From Bacillota bacterium (GTDB taxonomy: Bacteria; Bacillota; Clostridia; Ch29), in NCBI GenBank assembly GCA_013540605.1, contig JABVCK010000015.1, positions 1 to 64,000 on the forward strand: a stretch of 64,000 nt of DNA, read 5' to 3'. The stretch's first letter is position 1. Each line of letters opens with the position of its first letter. The notes beneath the pieces were generated by a model, which did not search any database, was not told where the DNA came from, and was given only the letters and a program-made list of their open reading frames with translations. Both the position numbers and the translations under genes were made by a program. Of the stretch, positions 1 to 8,032 are shown piece after piece.

Positions 1-141
1 GTAGTCGGCCATATCAGCTGCATATCCGTTGATTTCAACATTGATTGGGCGTCTTTCATTGTATGATGCCGCATGGGACTGCCTGTAAGGCTGGTTTGGC
101 GCTGCAAATGCAGAAACAGACATTGATCTTGAAATCGGTAA
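1..141 (-). pseudogene. N-terminal fragment of a secreted protein, cut by the IS1380 element
   Basis: On the minus strand this stretch is open in one frame and runs off the left edge. It reads through a signal-peptide-like end (SVSAFAAP, with an Ala-X-Ala cleavage pattern) and then a polar region ending NVEINGYAADMAD, which resembles the start of a copper-amine-oxidase-N-like stalk domain. The open frame begins exactly where the left terminal repeat of the neighbouring IS starts. On the far side of the IS (about 1957-2007, minus) is a strong ribosome binding site and a hydrophobic frame AKAARVLLVIILILS, which looks like the missing front of a signal peptide, although it has no ordinary start codon and its frame does not join cleanly. 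I infer a secreted-protein gene interrupted near its start. The family assignment is weak. Confidence 0.4.
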
Positions 142-1950
142 GTAACAGAATATAAGCTGCTACCAGCCAACTTATTGCCATTTAAAGGTAAAAAGACGAG
201 TTCCTAACATCATCAACTAAGATCAAACTGCTTTTCAGGTTGATAATACAGCCATTGCAAAAAACAGCACCCTAAAAAGGTAGCACTAAATAAGCCGTTA
301 ATAACCGGGTAAAAATTCACCCTAAATTTTGGTAGAACAACCTGTATTTAGCTTGAATTTACCAAAATCCAGGCCCGTCTTTGGATGAAGTCCTGGAACT
401 TGGCTTTGATGATGCCTACCACCTCCTTGAGCCAGTCGTTGGGTGCCAACTTTACGTGGCGATAGCGGCCATGACCTACGACATTACCTGGTACATTAAG
501 GACCAATCGTCTTAGGGAAGGAACCTCATACCGGGCAGCTTCTTGCGGGAGCAGGGCTAACCTAAACCAGTTGAGCAGGTTGTAAGCGATGATTTTAACC
601 CACATGAAAGCCTTGTTCCTTTGCATTTCGTGCTGGCTGGTCTGATCCAGCCCTAAACCTACTTTTAGTTCATCAATTTTGTTTTCGATATTGCAGCGTT
701 TGTTATACCAGTGCCACACTTCTTCGGGAGTTAAGTCTTCCATATTGGTCACGATAGCCTGGTACTCGTAAGTTTCAAGGTCAAGACAAAGTTGCTCTGA
801 ATCTTCTTTGGGTTTTTGCAGTTCCCGTATGAAAACAATCCTTCTGGCTCTTTCCCAACTGGGCAAGGGGACCCTGATTTCGGTTACGGCATAGGTTCCG
901 TCTAGCTGTTCCCATGTATCTTGTTCATTGAGATAGTGGATGATTTTCCACATTCCACTGGTCAGCTTGGCCTTGCAAACGTATTCGAGACTATTATCTT
1001 CCAGGTAGATAAAGTTCTTTTCGTCAAAGAAGCCTCTATCAATGCGGATTCCTTTAACCACTGTTTTTTGGGGATCGAGCTTTGATAACGTTTCTTTGAG
1101 AAAGTCCAAAAATCCACCGTTACTGGCTGTTTTGCCCCCGCAAAGGTCAGCGTTGACTAACTCACCAGTCTGAGAGATAAAACCAACTTTGACCTTGTAG
1201 GATGAACGCCCATGGTAGCGCGGGTTATACCCTACTTCAGACCCTTTCTGGTTACCAAAAACGGTAATTACGCTATCATCAAAATCAAGCCATACTTCCC
1301 GCGGGCCGTCTAAATCGGCCTTCAAGGACAGAATACTATCATTTACCTGGCGTAATTGTTCGATATTCTCCAAAGTAAGTTGAGACAGTAGATAACGAAG
1401 AGTGCGTTCGTCAGCTACCTTATCGATTTCCTTTAGGTTTTGGTAGCCGGGGTCATGTTTTAGAGCATCCATATGGGAGAACCTTAGAAGTCCAAGGGCT
1501 GCGCAGTCAATCATAATTTCCAAAAGTTCAGCAGCACTGTAGGTACAGTTATGATGTCTTTTAACCGTAAGATGTTTCTGTAGCATATCAGTAAAACCGA
1601 TGACTTGTTTTAGCGCCTCAAAAAGACCGAAGTTGCCGTAAGCAGTAACGGTGTTATTGTCAAAGGCAATTGGCAAATTGGTTTTAGCGGCTAACTTTTG
1701 CAATCTCTTCTGGGCTTTGCGAAGACGACGTTCTTGAGCACGTTTTTGCTGGCGAGTGATATTTTCCTGTTGATTATTGGTAAGTAACTGTGCTACCATA
1801 ATTCGGAGGACACCTTCCTTCGGATGGTTTTGTATGCTACTTTACCAATTCCCGATTCAGGACAGGTGTTCCTCTTTTTTTGCTAATTTTTTTGCATGAA
1901 TTTATGGTCTTAAGCCTTGCTATTAAAGGGTTTTTACAAGTTACTTACCG
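136..1950 (-). mobile_element. IS1380-family insertion sequence
   Basis: A single transposase gene is bounded by an 11-bp perfect inverted repeat: CGGTAAGTAAC at 136-146 and its complement at 1940-1950. The size (about 1.8 kb) fits the IS1380 family. I could not find a clean target duplication directly abutting these repeats. GATCT occurs at 1951-1955 next to the right end and at 125-129, six bases outside the left repeat, so the exact left boundary may lie a few bases outward. Confidence 0.75.
348..1799 (-). CDS. IS1380-family DDE transposase
   Basis: This 483-residue transposase catalyses cut-and-paste movement of the element. The basic, coiled N-terminus (residues 10-40, rich in Arg/Lys/Gln) is followed by a DDE core. 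The first acidic motif is LDFDDSVITVFG (about 171-182), followed by GYNPRYHGR, typical of IS1380. The second Asp is D254 in IRIDRG, and the Glu is E372 in the Y-x2-R-x3-E context (YNKRCNIENK). The length is normal for the family and the frame is intact, so the copy may still be active. It is transcribed from its own end, with the start ATG close to the right terminal repeat. Confidence 0.93.
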   Translation of the reverse strand: MVAQLLTNNQQENITRQQKRAQERRLRKAQKRLQKLAAKTNLPIAFDNNTVTAYGNFGLFEALKQVIGFTDMLQKHLTVKRHHNCTYSAAELLEIMIDCAALGLLRFSHMDALKHDPGYQNLKEIDKVADERTLRYLLSQLTLENIEQLRQVNDSILSLKADLDGPREVWLDFDDSVITVFGNQKGSEVGYNPRYHGRSSYKVKVGFISQTGELVNADLCGGKTASNGGFLDFLKETLSKLDPQKTVVKGIRIDRGFFDEKNFIYLEDNSLEYVCKAKLTSGMWKIIHYLNEQDTWEQLDGTYAVTEIRVPLPSWERARRIVFIRELQKPKEDSEQLCLDLETYEYQAIVTNMEDLTPEEVWHWYNKRCNIENKIDELKVGLGLDQTSQHEMQRNKAFMWVKIIAYNLLNWFRLALLPQEAARYEVPSLRRLVLNVPGNVVGHGRYRHVKLAPNDWLKEVVGIIKAKFQDFIQRRAWILVNSS

Positions 1951-2091
1951 GATCTAAGTTGATAGAATCAGAATTATTACTAGTAAAACTCTGGCTGCCT
2001 TTGCGATAAAATCGCCTCCCTTTTTTGTTCTACCTATAGTCGTTTGAGAAGCCAAAAAGGTTCCACTTTTTTATAAATTTTCTAAAAAAAT

Positions 2092-2120
2092 TTTTTTATG
2101 GTAAAGAAGTGGTGTATAAT
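2092..2120 (+). promoter_or_regulatory. Candidate promoter of the ECF sigma operon
   Basis: A TATAAT box at 2115-2120 lies 17 bp after a T-rich -35 (TTTTTT, 2092-2097), a weak match. Two further TATAAT hexamers follow at 2137-2142 and 2155-2160 in AT-rich DNA, so the real start point is uncertain. Confidence 0.35.
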
Positions 2121-2188
2121 ATAGGTGGTAAAAATGTATAATTGAGGAATATTTTATAATAATGCAGCGGGGTACTCAGGGACGGTGA

Positions 2189-2713
2189 TTGAGAGTGGAA
2201 TCAAATGATTTATTCAGTTTCCTTTTCGAGCAGTATTATAATGATGTATACAAATTCACATATCTGCTGGCAAGAGATGAAGAAATAGCTAAGGATGCGG
2301 TTCAGGAGGCTTTCTGTGAGGGCCTGGTAAGGTTTAAGACATTGAAGGATATTAGCAAATTCAGGGCCTGGATTATATCCATATCATCAAATAAAGCTAT
2401 TGATATAATGCGGAAAAACGCGAGGAATATTCCCAGTAAAAACATGGATCAGATAGCGGCAACTTATGCTGAAGAACCGGTATATGAGATCATCAAAAAG
2501 GAAGACGAAGATAAAATCCTGAGGCTTTTAAACAAGTTAGAGGATAAATACCGTAAAATTATAATCCTGAAGTACTGTTATGAGTTGCCTGAGGAGGAGA
2601 TTGCAACGATACTGCAGCTTCCAAAAGGAACGGTTAAAAGCAGGCTGTACCGGAGTAGAAAAAAATTGAAGGACATGCTTAACGGGTTGGAAGCGAGGGG
2701 TGAGGGGCAATGA
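2189..2713 (+). CDS. ECF-type RNA polymerase sigma factor
   Basis: This 174-residue sigma-70-family protein has only regions 2 and 4. Region 2 spans about residues 9-75 (LFEQYYNDVYKFTYLLARD, then DAVQEAF). Region 4 spans about 112-163, ending in the helix-turn-helix EEEIATILQLPKGTVKSRLYRSRKKL. It should direct RNA polymerase to a small regulon when released by its membrane partner. The chosen start is TTG, with a GTG two codons later as an alternative; the ribosome binding site is weak. Its stop overlaps the start of the next gene by 4 bp (ATGA), which indicates translational coupling with the anti-sigma gene. Confidence 0.9.
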   Translation: MRVESNDLFSFLFEQYYNDVYKFTYLLARDEEIAKDAVQEAFCEGLVRFKTLKDISKFRAWIISISSNKAIDIMRKNARNIPSKNMDQIAATYAEEPVYEIIKKEDEDKILRLLNKLEDKYRKIIILKYCYELPEEEIATILQLPKGTVKSRLYRSRKKLKDMLNGLEARGEGQ

Positions 2714-3471
2714 AGGAACGTTATAGCTATGATGATGTCGATAGAATGCTGGCGGAAGCGATAAAAAGGGAAGGGGAAAAAATAATCCCTCCTGATAAAG
2801 ATGAAGTATGGGCGGAGATAAGCAGAAGGCTGGACAGGGCTTATGAGAGGCGTAAGAAAGTTCGCTTCAAAAAAATTGTTGCCGTCGCAGCCTTGACATT
2901 GGTTATATTTATTGGAACATCTATACTTTTTGCTCATGACGGACGGGCCTATTTCCATGTATTTAAGACCTTTAAAACACTGTGGGGAAATGTGTTTAAT
3001 ATAACCGGCTTTTCAGATACCGGAAAGGTAAATGCGGATGAAAGTAATATTGAAATCATTGACAGAGTAACGGAAAAGGATTTGCAGGGACTTGATGCAG
3101 CCCAAAGATATCTGGACTACAGTATCGCTGTACCGGATTTTATTCCGGACAGATACAGATTTCTGGGCGTTTATATCAGAACAAAGGATTCCGGCTTTTC
3201 TCCTATCGAACTGATATACGGGGATGATGAAGAAAATTATGTTTATATAACGCAGAAACCGCTAATACAACCTTCATCCCTTTCATACAATTTCAGGAGC
3301 AATGATGCGGAAGTCAAAGATGTGGAGGTCAATGGAAACGAGGCCGTTATGATATATTTCGGGAACAGCGGCATGCGCCAGCTGATGTGGCAAACTCCCG
3401 TAAATTATTTCACCATAAATGGTCCCCTGACCGAAGATGAAATAATTGAAATTGGTTCATCCATGGATTGA
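2710..3471 (+). CDS. Membrane-anchored anti-sigma factor with DUF4367-like outer domain
   Basis: This 253-residue protein has a charged cytoplasmic N-terminus of about 53 residues, which would hold the cognate sigma factor. One membrane helix (about 54-75, KIVAVAALTLVIFIGTSILF) follows, then an extracytoplasmic domain of about 175 residues. The second half (about 115-253), with repeated aromatic beta-strand pattern and the ending EDEIIEIGSSMD, matches DUF4367-type sensor domains found on such proteins in spore formers. It is co-transcribed with the preceding ECF sigma gene. The signal it senses cannot be read from the sequence. Confidence 0.8.
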   Translation: MKERYSYDDVDRMLAEAIKREGEKIIPPDKDEVWAEISRRLDRAYERRKKVRFKKIVAVAALTLVIFIGTSILFAHDGRAYFHVFKTFKTLWGNVFNITGFSDTGKVNADESNIEIIDRVTEKDLQGLDAAQRYLDYSIAVPDFIPDRYRFLGVYIRTKDSGFSPIELIYGDDEENYVYITQKPLIQPSSLSYNFRSNDAEVKDVEVNGNEAVMIYFGNSGMRQLMWQTPVNYFTINGPLTEDEIIEIGSSMD

Positions 3472-3510
3472 AATTGGACTGCTCCCAAACTTGTCTGCTG
3501 TGTCCAGCCC

Positions 3511-3550
3511 GAGGGCCGGTTGCCACCGGCCTCTAGACTGTCCCTTTTTA
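3511..3550 (+). terminator. Rho-independent terminator after the sigma/anti-sigma operon
   Basis: A GC-rich hairpin (GAGGGCCGGT paired with ACCGGCCTC, 3511-3532) is followed about 12 bp later by CCCTTTTT. It lies between convergent genes. Confidence 0.6.
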
Positions 3551-3566
3551 CTGGTGTCTGCCGCTT

Positions 3567-3956
3567 CTAATACCGTTTGTTTAAGACAAGAAATCCACCT
3601 ATATATCCTACCATACCTGCGAGCAACTCAACTACAGTTCTTAATGAAACCTGTCCCTCCAGGACCAGTTCCCTGGTATAAAACCATAGTATAGCGCCCA
3701 GCATGAAGTAAAACCCCACTGTTACTGCACGGTAAGTGATAAGCTGAAGCCGCTCATCCAGTTTCTGCCCCTTTGCTTTTATCCTTCTGACCTTAAATAT
3801 GAGCGCCAGCGCAAGCACAGCCAGCAGACCCAGCGATTTGCCCCAAGCCTCCGCGCTGCCTCCGTAGAACAGATTCCCCGCTATGATTATCGCAGCAAAG
3901 GAGCCAATCAATATATAGTTGGTGACAACCAGTTCCCTGACAAAGGATTTACTCAT
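3567..3956 (-). CDS. Small integral membrane protein paired with an XRE regulator
   Basis: This 129-residue protein has about four membrane-spanning segments (residues about 10-28, 40-57, 76-95 and 103-124). A cytoplasmic loop carries basic residues and the motif DERLQLITYRA, which recurs in small membrane proteins encoded next to XRE repressors in Bacillota. Its start overlaps the end of the upstream regulator gene by 8 bp, so the two are translated together. The function is unknown; the pairing suggests that the regulator controls, or is sequestered by, this protein. Confidence 0.65.
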   Translation of the reverse strand: MSKSFVRELVVTNYILIGSFAAIIIAGNLFYGGSAEAWGKSLGLLAVLALALIFKVRRIKAKGQKLDERLQLITYRAVTVGFYFMLGAILWFYTRELVLEGQVSLRTVVELLAGMVGYIGGFLVLNKRY

Positions 3957-4173
3957 CGTTCATACCTCCCTCCAAGTCTGTAAAATCAAAGACCTCTTCT
4001 ATAATGCATCCGAACGCATGGGCCAGCTTGTAGGCCAGCTGCAGCGAGGGATTGTACCGCCCCGCTTCTATTGAGATTATGGTCTGGCGGGAAACCCCCA
4101 TGTTTTTGGCCATCTGCTCCTGCGTCAGCCCATGCCTCTCCCTCAGTTCCCTTACTCTGTTTCTCAATACCAT
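3949..4173 (-). CDS. XRE/Cro-CI family DNA-binding regulator
   Basis: This 74-residue protein is essentially a single helix-turn-helix domain (residues 5-60). The recognition part is GLTQEQMAKNMGVSRQTIISIEAGRYNPS, the classic short Cro/CI-type regulator found in two-gene operons with a small membrane protein. The upstream region has a near-consensus sigma-A promoter and a 16-bp palindrome at the predicted transcription start, so negative autoregulation is likely. The partner gene overlaps its 3' end. Confidence 0.85.
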   Translation of the reverse strand: MVLRNRVRELRERHGLTQEQMAKNMGVSRQTIISIEAGRYNPSLQLAYKLAHAFGCIIEEVFDFTDLEGGMNDE

Positions 4174-4184
4174 CCCACCTCCAT

Positions 4185-4251
4185 GTAAAGCAAACTTTAC
4201 GTCAAGTTTATTTTACATCAGACCCGTTCCTATGTCAAGTTAATTTTACAT
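4185..4251 (-). promoter_or_regulatory. Promoter and operator of the XRE/membrane protein pair
   Basis: On the minus strand, TTGACA (4238-4233), a 17-bp spacer and TAAAAT (4215-4210) form a strong sigma-A promoter. An inverted repeat GTAAAG-CAAA-CTTTAC (4185-4200) lies just downstream of the expected start point. The promoter also contains an 18-bp near-perfect direct repeat, GTCAAGTTTATTTTACAT (4201-4218) and a copy with one change at 4234-4251. Repressor binding here would block the operon. Confidence 0.7.
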
Positions 4252-4397
4252 TTACCCAGCCTCGCTGGTCATGTTATAATTCCATTGGAAGCAACACTTC
4301 CGCCAGTAGGGTCAACCAATTGCTTGGCAAACTTTCATGCCTCCTCAAGGGGAACCCGGCGGGGCATTTAATAATATGTCCAGGGGGGGACAACAAT

Positions 4398-4865
4398 ATG
4401 GAATATATATTTGATACTTACTGCGGCCTATACTGCGGCGCCTGTGAGGTTTTGCTGGTTAACCGGAAGGGAACAGTGGAAAAAGCGGCAAAAATATGGA
4501 AAATGGACCCACATGACCTAAAGTGCACCGGGTGCAAGACAGATATTGTTTCAGTATTCTGCAAAAACTGTCAAATTCGGTCATGTGCTTTGGACAAAGG
4601 GGTGAACTTCTGTTTCCAATGCCATAATTACCCATGTAAAGAGCTGGTTGATTTCAACAATGATGAACACCCGCATCACTTAATTGTGTTGCGCAATCTT
4701 GAAGCGATAAGCAAAAAGGGTATTGAATACTGGCTTAAGGAACAGGAAAATAGATGGAGCTGTCCTGAGTGTGGGGAAAAGTTCTCATGGTATGACGAAA
4801 AATGTCCAATTTGCGGCAGCTGTCTCAGAAGCTGTCTGGATGACGAAAAAGAACTGGACCGGTAA
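4398..4865 (+). CDS. DUF3795-type cysteine-rich protein with C-terminal zinc ribbon
   Basis: This 155-residue protein starts at an ATG preceded by a G-rich ribosome binding site; a longer upstream frame is an artefact. It opens with a CGLYCGACE motif characteristic of DUF3795 proteins, followed by CxxC and CxxCxxxxC pairs in the first half (CTGCK, CKNCQIRSC, CFQCHNYPC). A separate zinc-ribbon motif (CPECGE...CPICG) sits at about 120-142. The many paired cysteines suggest metal binding. The function of the family is unknown, and no partner gene is evident; the gene stands alone and is convergent with the next one. Confidence 0.7.
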   Translation: MEYIFDTYCGLYCGACEVLLVNRKGTVEKAAKIWKMDPHDLKCTGCKTDIVSVFCKNCQIRSCALDKGVNFCFQCHNYPCKELVDFNNDEHPHHLIVLRNLEAISKKGIEYWLKEQENRWSCPECGEKFSWYDEKCPICGSCLRSCLDDEKELDR

Positions 4866-4870
4866 GCCTG

Positions 4871-5611
4871 TCACTGCCCCTTTTCAATTAGAAATCTCCA
4901 ATATCTCACGGGCAGGTTTCTCTTTTGCAGCTTGGGATTTACCCTGTCCTTTATTGCAATGCTTTTGAAATACTCCTTCCAGAGGCTTTGGTATAGCTTC
5001 TCGCCGTTGCTAAGCTCGATCTCATTTTCCAGATCCATATCCCCTAATGACCATGTTTCCCCATTGTAAAAAACTCCGATTTTCCTGTTCACATCGTGTA
5101 TTATCCAGTTTTGGCCGGGGAACCTGTCCAGAAAATGGGGTATGACTAATCCTACAATGTTGTATTGGGGTGAAATGGGGGCGTAGTAGATATTGCCCTC
5201 CAGGCACCTGAAACGTATCAGCCCCATCATTCGGTGCCTTTCCCCGTTGACCCTTTGACTAATCTTGTGCACCCTCAACACCCTGCCGTCTGAAAGCATC
5301 CGGTCAAATTCCTTTCCGATTTTCCATCCAAGCCTTAGGTACTCGTATATCCACGTACCCGCGTCAGGCAGCTCGGATAGATAGACATAGAATACATTCC
5401 TCAACGCCTGGCGGGATATTTTTGTTTGGATGGATACATATACCCTTTGGGATTGTTCCGTCTCGGTTCTTATGTATACTTTTTCTGCCAGCAGGCTCTC
5501 TTGAAAGTCCCCTGCCGCAACAATCCGGCTAGGGGTTTCCCCTCTGTAATAAGCCTGGTATATGGCAGTCAGAAGCCCGTCAAAGCTGCCGTCATAAAAA
5601 TAATAAAGCAT
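4871..5611 (-). CDS. TIGR03915-family DNA-metabolism protein (DUF4130)
   Basis: This 246-residue protein begins YYFYDGSFDGLLTAIYQAY, the hallmark opening of the family annotated as a probable DNA metabolism protein, which is found fused to a uracil-DNA-glycosylase-like domain in some bacteria. Here it stands alone without the glycosylase part. It is encoded directly after its usual partner, the radical SAM gene, with overlapping stop and start (TAATG), so the two are surely co-expressed. The C-terminal half (FRCLEGNIYYAPISPQYN, then FLDRFPGQNWIIHDVNR) is also typical. The biochemical activity is unknown. The shared promoter carries LexA-like boxes, supporting a role in DNA damage repair or nucleic-acid modification. 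Confidence 0.85.
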   Translation of the reverse strand: MLYYFYDGSFDGLLTAIYQAYYRGETPSRIVAAGDFQESLLAEKVYIRTETEQSQRVYVSIQTKISRQALRNVFYVYLSELPDAGTWIYEYLRLGWKIGKEFDRMLSDGRVLRVHKISQRVNGERHRMMGLIRFRCLEGNIYYAPISPQYNIVGLVIPHFLDRFPGQNWIIHDVNRKIGVFYNGETWSLGDMDLENEIELSNGEKLYQSLWKEYFKSIAIKDRVNPKLQKRNLPVRYWRFLIEKGQ

Positions 5612-6918
5612 TACAACTCCCCCGTTATACTGGATAGTTTATCTCCCGTTGATAAAAGATCCGGATAGAGAGAAAATAGGGATACCTGCTCACCGCTATC
5701 TAAACTGCGGGAATTCTTAGCATTTATAAGCAGCTGCTCCTTAATGGAATGCACATCCATATTTATTCCCCCGTAATATCTCCCTTTGCAGGTTATAAAG
5801 TACCTTGCCCTTTTCAGGACCACTCCCAGTTTATTCAGATCTGCGTAATCCAGAGAGCCGAACCGCCTGGATGCGATTATCCGTCTCGCTGATTTCACCC
5901 CTACTCCCGGAATGCGAAGCAGCAGTTCATAATCAGCGTAGTTTACTTCCACAGGAAACAGGTGGATATTTCTCAATGCCCAGTCACATTTGGGATCCAG
6001 GTCTATATCAAAGTTCTGGTGGGTTTCGTTCAGCAGTTCATGGGCATTGAACCCATAAAATCTCAGAAGCCAGTCGGCTTGATAGAGCCTGTGTTCTCTC
6101 ACAAGGGGCGGAGCAGAAATACTGGGAAGGTTCGGGTGACTCGATACGGGGACATAAGCCGAATAATAAACCCTTTTAAGGCTGAAGCGCTTATATAGGG
6201 CTTCTGAAAGTCTTAGGATGTTTGCATCGTTATCCGGCGTAGCCCCGACAATCAACTGGGTGGTCTGCCCTGCCGGCACGAAGTCAAAGGCCTTTTTATA
6301 CTTGCGTTTATCTTCGATCCCTTCAATAATCTTAGAACTGATAAAGCTCATAGGCCTGATTATGGTTTCCCTTTCCTTTTGGGGGGCCAGCAGTTTAAGG
6401 CTTCGCTCCGAAGGAAACTCAATATTAACGCTCATCCTGTCCACGTATTTGCCGGCCCGTTCTATAAGATAATTGTCTGCGCCGGGGATCGCCTTAAGAT
6501 GTATGTACCCGTTAAAATTCTCCTGCTCCCTCAGCTTTCTGACTGCCTCAAGCATCAGCTCCATGGTATAGTTTGGGTTTTTTAAAACTGCCGAGCTTAA
6601 GAAAAGCCCTTCAATATAGTTCCTTTTGTAAAAATTGATTGTTATATCGACAAGCTCATCAGGGGTAAACGTTGCTCTGGGCACAGCATTGGAAACCCTG
6701 TTAATGCAGTAAGTGCAGTCATATATGCAGTGATTGGTGAACAGAATCTTTAAAAGGGAGATGCACCTACCGTCATCCGCCCAGCTGTGACAGATACCGC
6801 TGTAGCAGCTATTGCCTAACCCGTCTTTTTTATTCTTTTTATTGCTGCCGCTCGACGAACACGATACATCGTATTTTGCCGCGTCGGCTAAAATTTTCAG
6901 TTTGTCTAAAAGTTCCAT
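5611..6918 (-). CDS. Putative DNA modification/repair radical SAM protein (TIGR03916 family)
   Basis: This 435-residue radical SAM enzyme carries the cluster motif C64-x3-C68-x2-C71 (CIYDCTYC). Extra cysteines at about 20, 38, 43 and 52 could bind a second cluster. The TIM-barrel region continues to about residue 270. A helix-hairpin-helix DNA-binding element (LLLRIPGVGVKSARRII) sits at about 345-362. The family always pairs with TIGR03915, as here. I placed the start at the ATG preceded by GGTGA, nine codons inside the longest frame. It is the first gene of a two-gene unit whose promoter overlaps two SOS-type boxes. The substrate is unknown. Confidence 0.88.
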   Translation of the reverse strand: MELLDKLKILADAAKYDVSCSSSGSNKKNKKDGLGNSCYSGICHSWADDGRCISLLKILFTNHCIYDCTYCINRVSNAVPRATFTPDELVDITINFYKRNYIEGLFLSSAVLKNPNYTMELMLEAVRKLREQENFNGYIHLKAIPGADNYLIERAGKYVDRMSVNIEFPSERSLKLLAPQKERETIIRPMSFISSKIIEGIEDKRKYKKAFDFVPAGQTTQLIVGATPDNDANILRLSEALYKRFSLKRVYYSAYVPVSSHPNLPSISAPPLVREHRLYQADWLLRFYGFNAHELLNETHQNFDIDLDPKCDWALRNIHLFPVEVNYADYELLLRIPGVGVKSARRIIASRRFGSLDYADLNKLGVVLKRARYFITCKGRYYGGINMDVHSIKEQLLINAKNSRSLDSGEQVSLFSLYPDLLSTGDKLSSITGEL

Positions 6919-6951
6919 CGCAATCACCATTCCATAGTTTGGCATGCAAAT

Positions 6952-7010
6952 ATTTTACCACAACCGCCATATTTATGCAAACATATGTTCTGAACATATG
7001 TTTGCATAAA
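6952..7010 (-). promoter_or_regulatory. Promoter with two LexA-like (SOS) boxes
   Basis: A promoter TTGCAT (6980-6975), 17-bp spacer, TAAAAT (6957-6952) precedes the radical SAM gene. A perfect inverted repeat with 19-bp arms (6972-6990 and 6992-7010) overlaps the -35. It contains two copies of GAACATATGTTTG, one on each strand (6978-6991 and 6991-7004). These match the Gram-positive LexA consensus CGAAC-N4-GTTYG except at the first base. Binding here would occlude RNA polymerase, so induction on DNA damage is expected. Confidence 0.75.
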
Positions 7011-7042
7011 TAAAAAGTACCCCCGATATGAGGATACCATTA

Positions 7043-7096
7043 GATCTTTCAAGTGGGACAGAAGAACCGTCCCCCTTGTCCCGTTTCCCCTTGTCC
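7043..7096. repeat. G/C-rich inverted repeat of the GGGAC type
   Basis: Repeated GGGACA / TGTCCC units (GTGGGACAGAAGAACCGTCC and two following TTGTCCC copies) lie at the end of the nucleoside permease gene. They could form a hairpin that ends transcription of the purine operon. The caps of the composite repeat family elsewhere in the window share only the GGGACA core. Confidence 0.4.
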
Positions 7097-7099
7097 CAG

Positions 7100-8032
7100 T
7101 TATCTGTCTTCGCGGTAATAGGGTTTTGTGAGCGATCCCGGTCCGCTCCATACGTACTTGCTCCTTCTGCTGGTTGAAATCACCAGGACAAGCACAGTAA
7201 AGAGATACGGAAGCATCTTAAGGAAGAAGGACGGCACCATTACGCCCAGGACCTGCAGCCTGAATCCGAGAATATCCAGACCCCCGAATATATATGAACC
7301 CAAAAGGGCCTTTAAGGGATCCCATGCCGCAAATATTACCAGCGCAACAGCGATCCAGCCTCTCCCGGCGGTCATATTCTCCAGCCACGATGGCGCATAG
7401 GCTAGGGATAGATATGCTCCTCCCAGGCCTGCCAGGGCACCGCCCAGAAACACGTGCAGGTACTGTGTCCTGAATACATTTATACCCGCCGCATCCGCAG
7501 CCGAGGGATTCTCACCCACTGCCTTAAGGTTAAGGCCCGGGCGGGTTCTGTTGATATAATACCAGATTACCGGTACAAGCAAAAAGCTGATGTACACCAT
7601 GGCATCGTGCCTGAAGAAAACCGGACCTAGAAACGGTAAATCCTTCAGCAGCGGTATACCTATCTTTACAAAAGGGGCCTTAAGAGAAACCCCAATGTAC
7701 CTTTTCCCCAAAAAACCGCTCAAACCGGTGCCAAAGATTGTCAAAGCCAATCCGCTTACTACCTGGCTGGACCGGAGAGATATGGCTAAAAACCCGTGAA
7801 TTAATGCCATTGTTCCCCCCGCCAGCATTGCTGAAATGAGTCCCAACCAGGGAGAGCCGGTAAGCACGGCGGTTGAAAAACCTGCCACGGCTCCAACCAG
7901 CATCATTCCTTCAACTCCCAGGTTCAAAACCCCTGCCCTTTCGGTCAGTATCTCTCCAAGCGCAGCAAAGAGGATTGGCGTTCCCGCTATTATTGTTGCA
8001 GAGAGTATCACAGTAATTGCAGAACTATTCAC
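7100..8032 (-). CDS. Nucleoside ABC transporter permease (second subunit)
   Basis: This 310-residue polytopic protein of the branched-chain-amino-acid/ribose-type permease family has eight or more hydrophobic segments. It carries the family signature GGVEGMMLVGA-like stretch (NLGVEGMMLVGAVAGF, about 37-52) and the cytoplasmic EAA-like region PSAADAAGINVFRTQ. With the BMP-type lipoprotein, it matches the guanosine/nucleoside importers of the NupNOPQ/BmpA kind. Its start overlaps the end of the first permease gene by 8 bp, and it is the last gene of the operon. Confidence 0.87.
   Translation of the reverse strand: MNSSAITVILSATIIAGTPILFAALGEILTERAGVLNLGVEGMMLVGAVAGFSTAVLTGSPWLGLISAMLAGGTMALIHGFLAISLRSSQVVSGLALTIFGTGLSGFLGKRYIGVSLKAPFVKIGIPLLKDLPFLGPVFFRHDAMVYISFLLVPVIWYYINRTRPGLNLKAVGENPSAADAAGINVFRTQYLHVFLGGALAGLGGAYLSLAYAPSWLENMTAGRGWIAVALVIFAAWDPLKALLGSYIFGGLDILGFRLQVLGVMVPSFFLKMLPYLFTVLVLVISTSRRSKYVWSGPGSLTKPYYREDR

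Noticed and set aside
2578-2958. Long antisense reading frames opposite real genes (for example here and at 9665-10465, 53182-54234, 55926-56777)
   Set aside because: They lie wholly opposite genes with clear domains, have no family features and lack proper ribosome binding sites.
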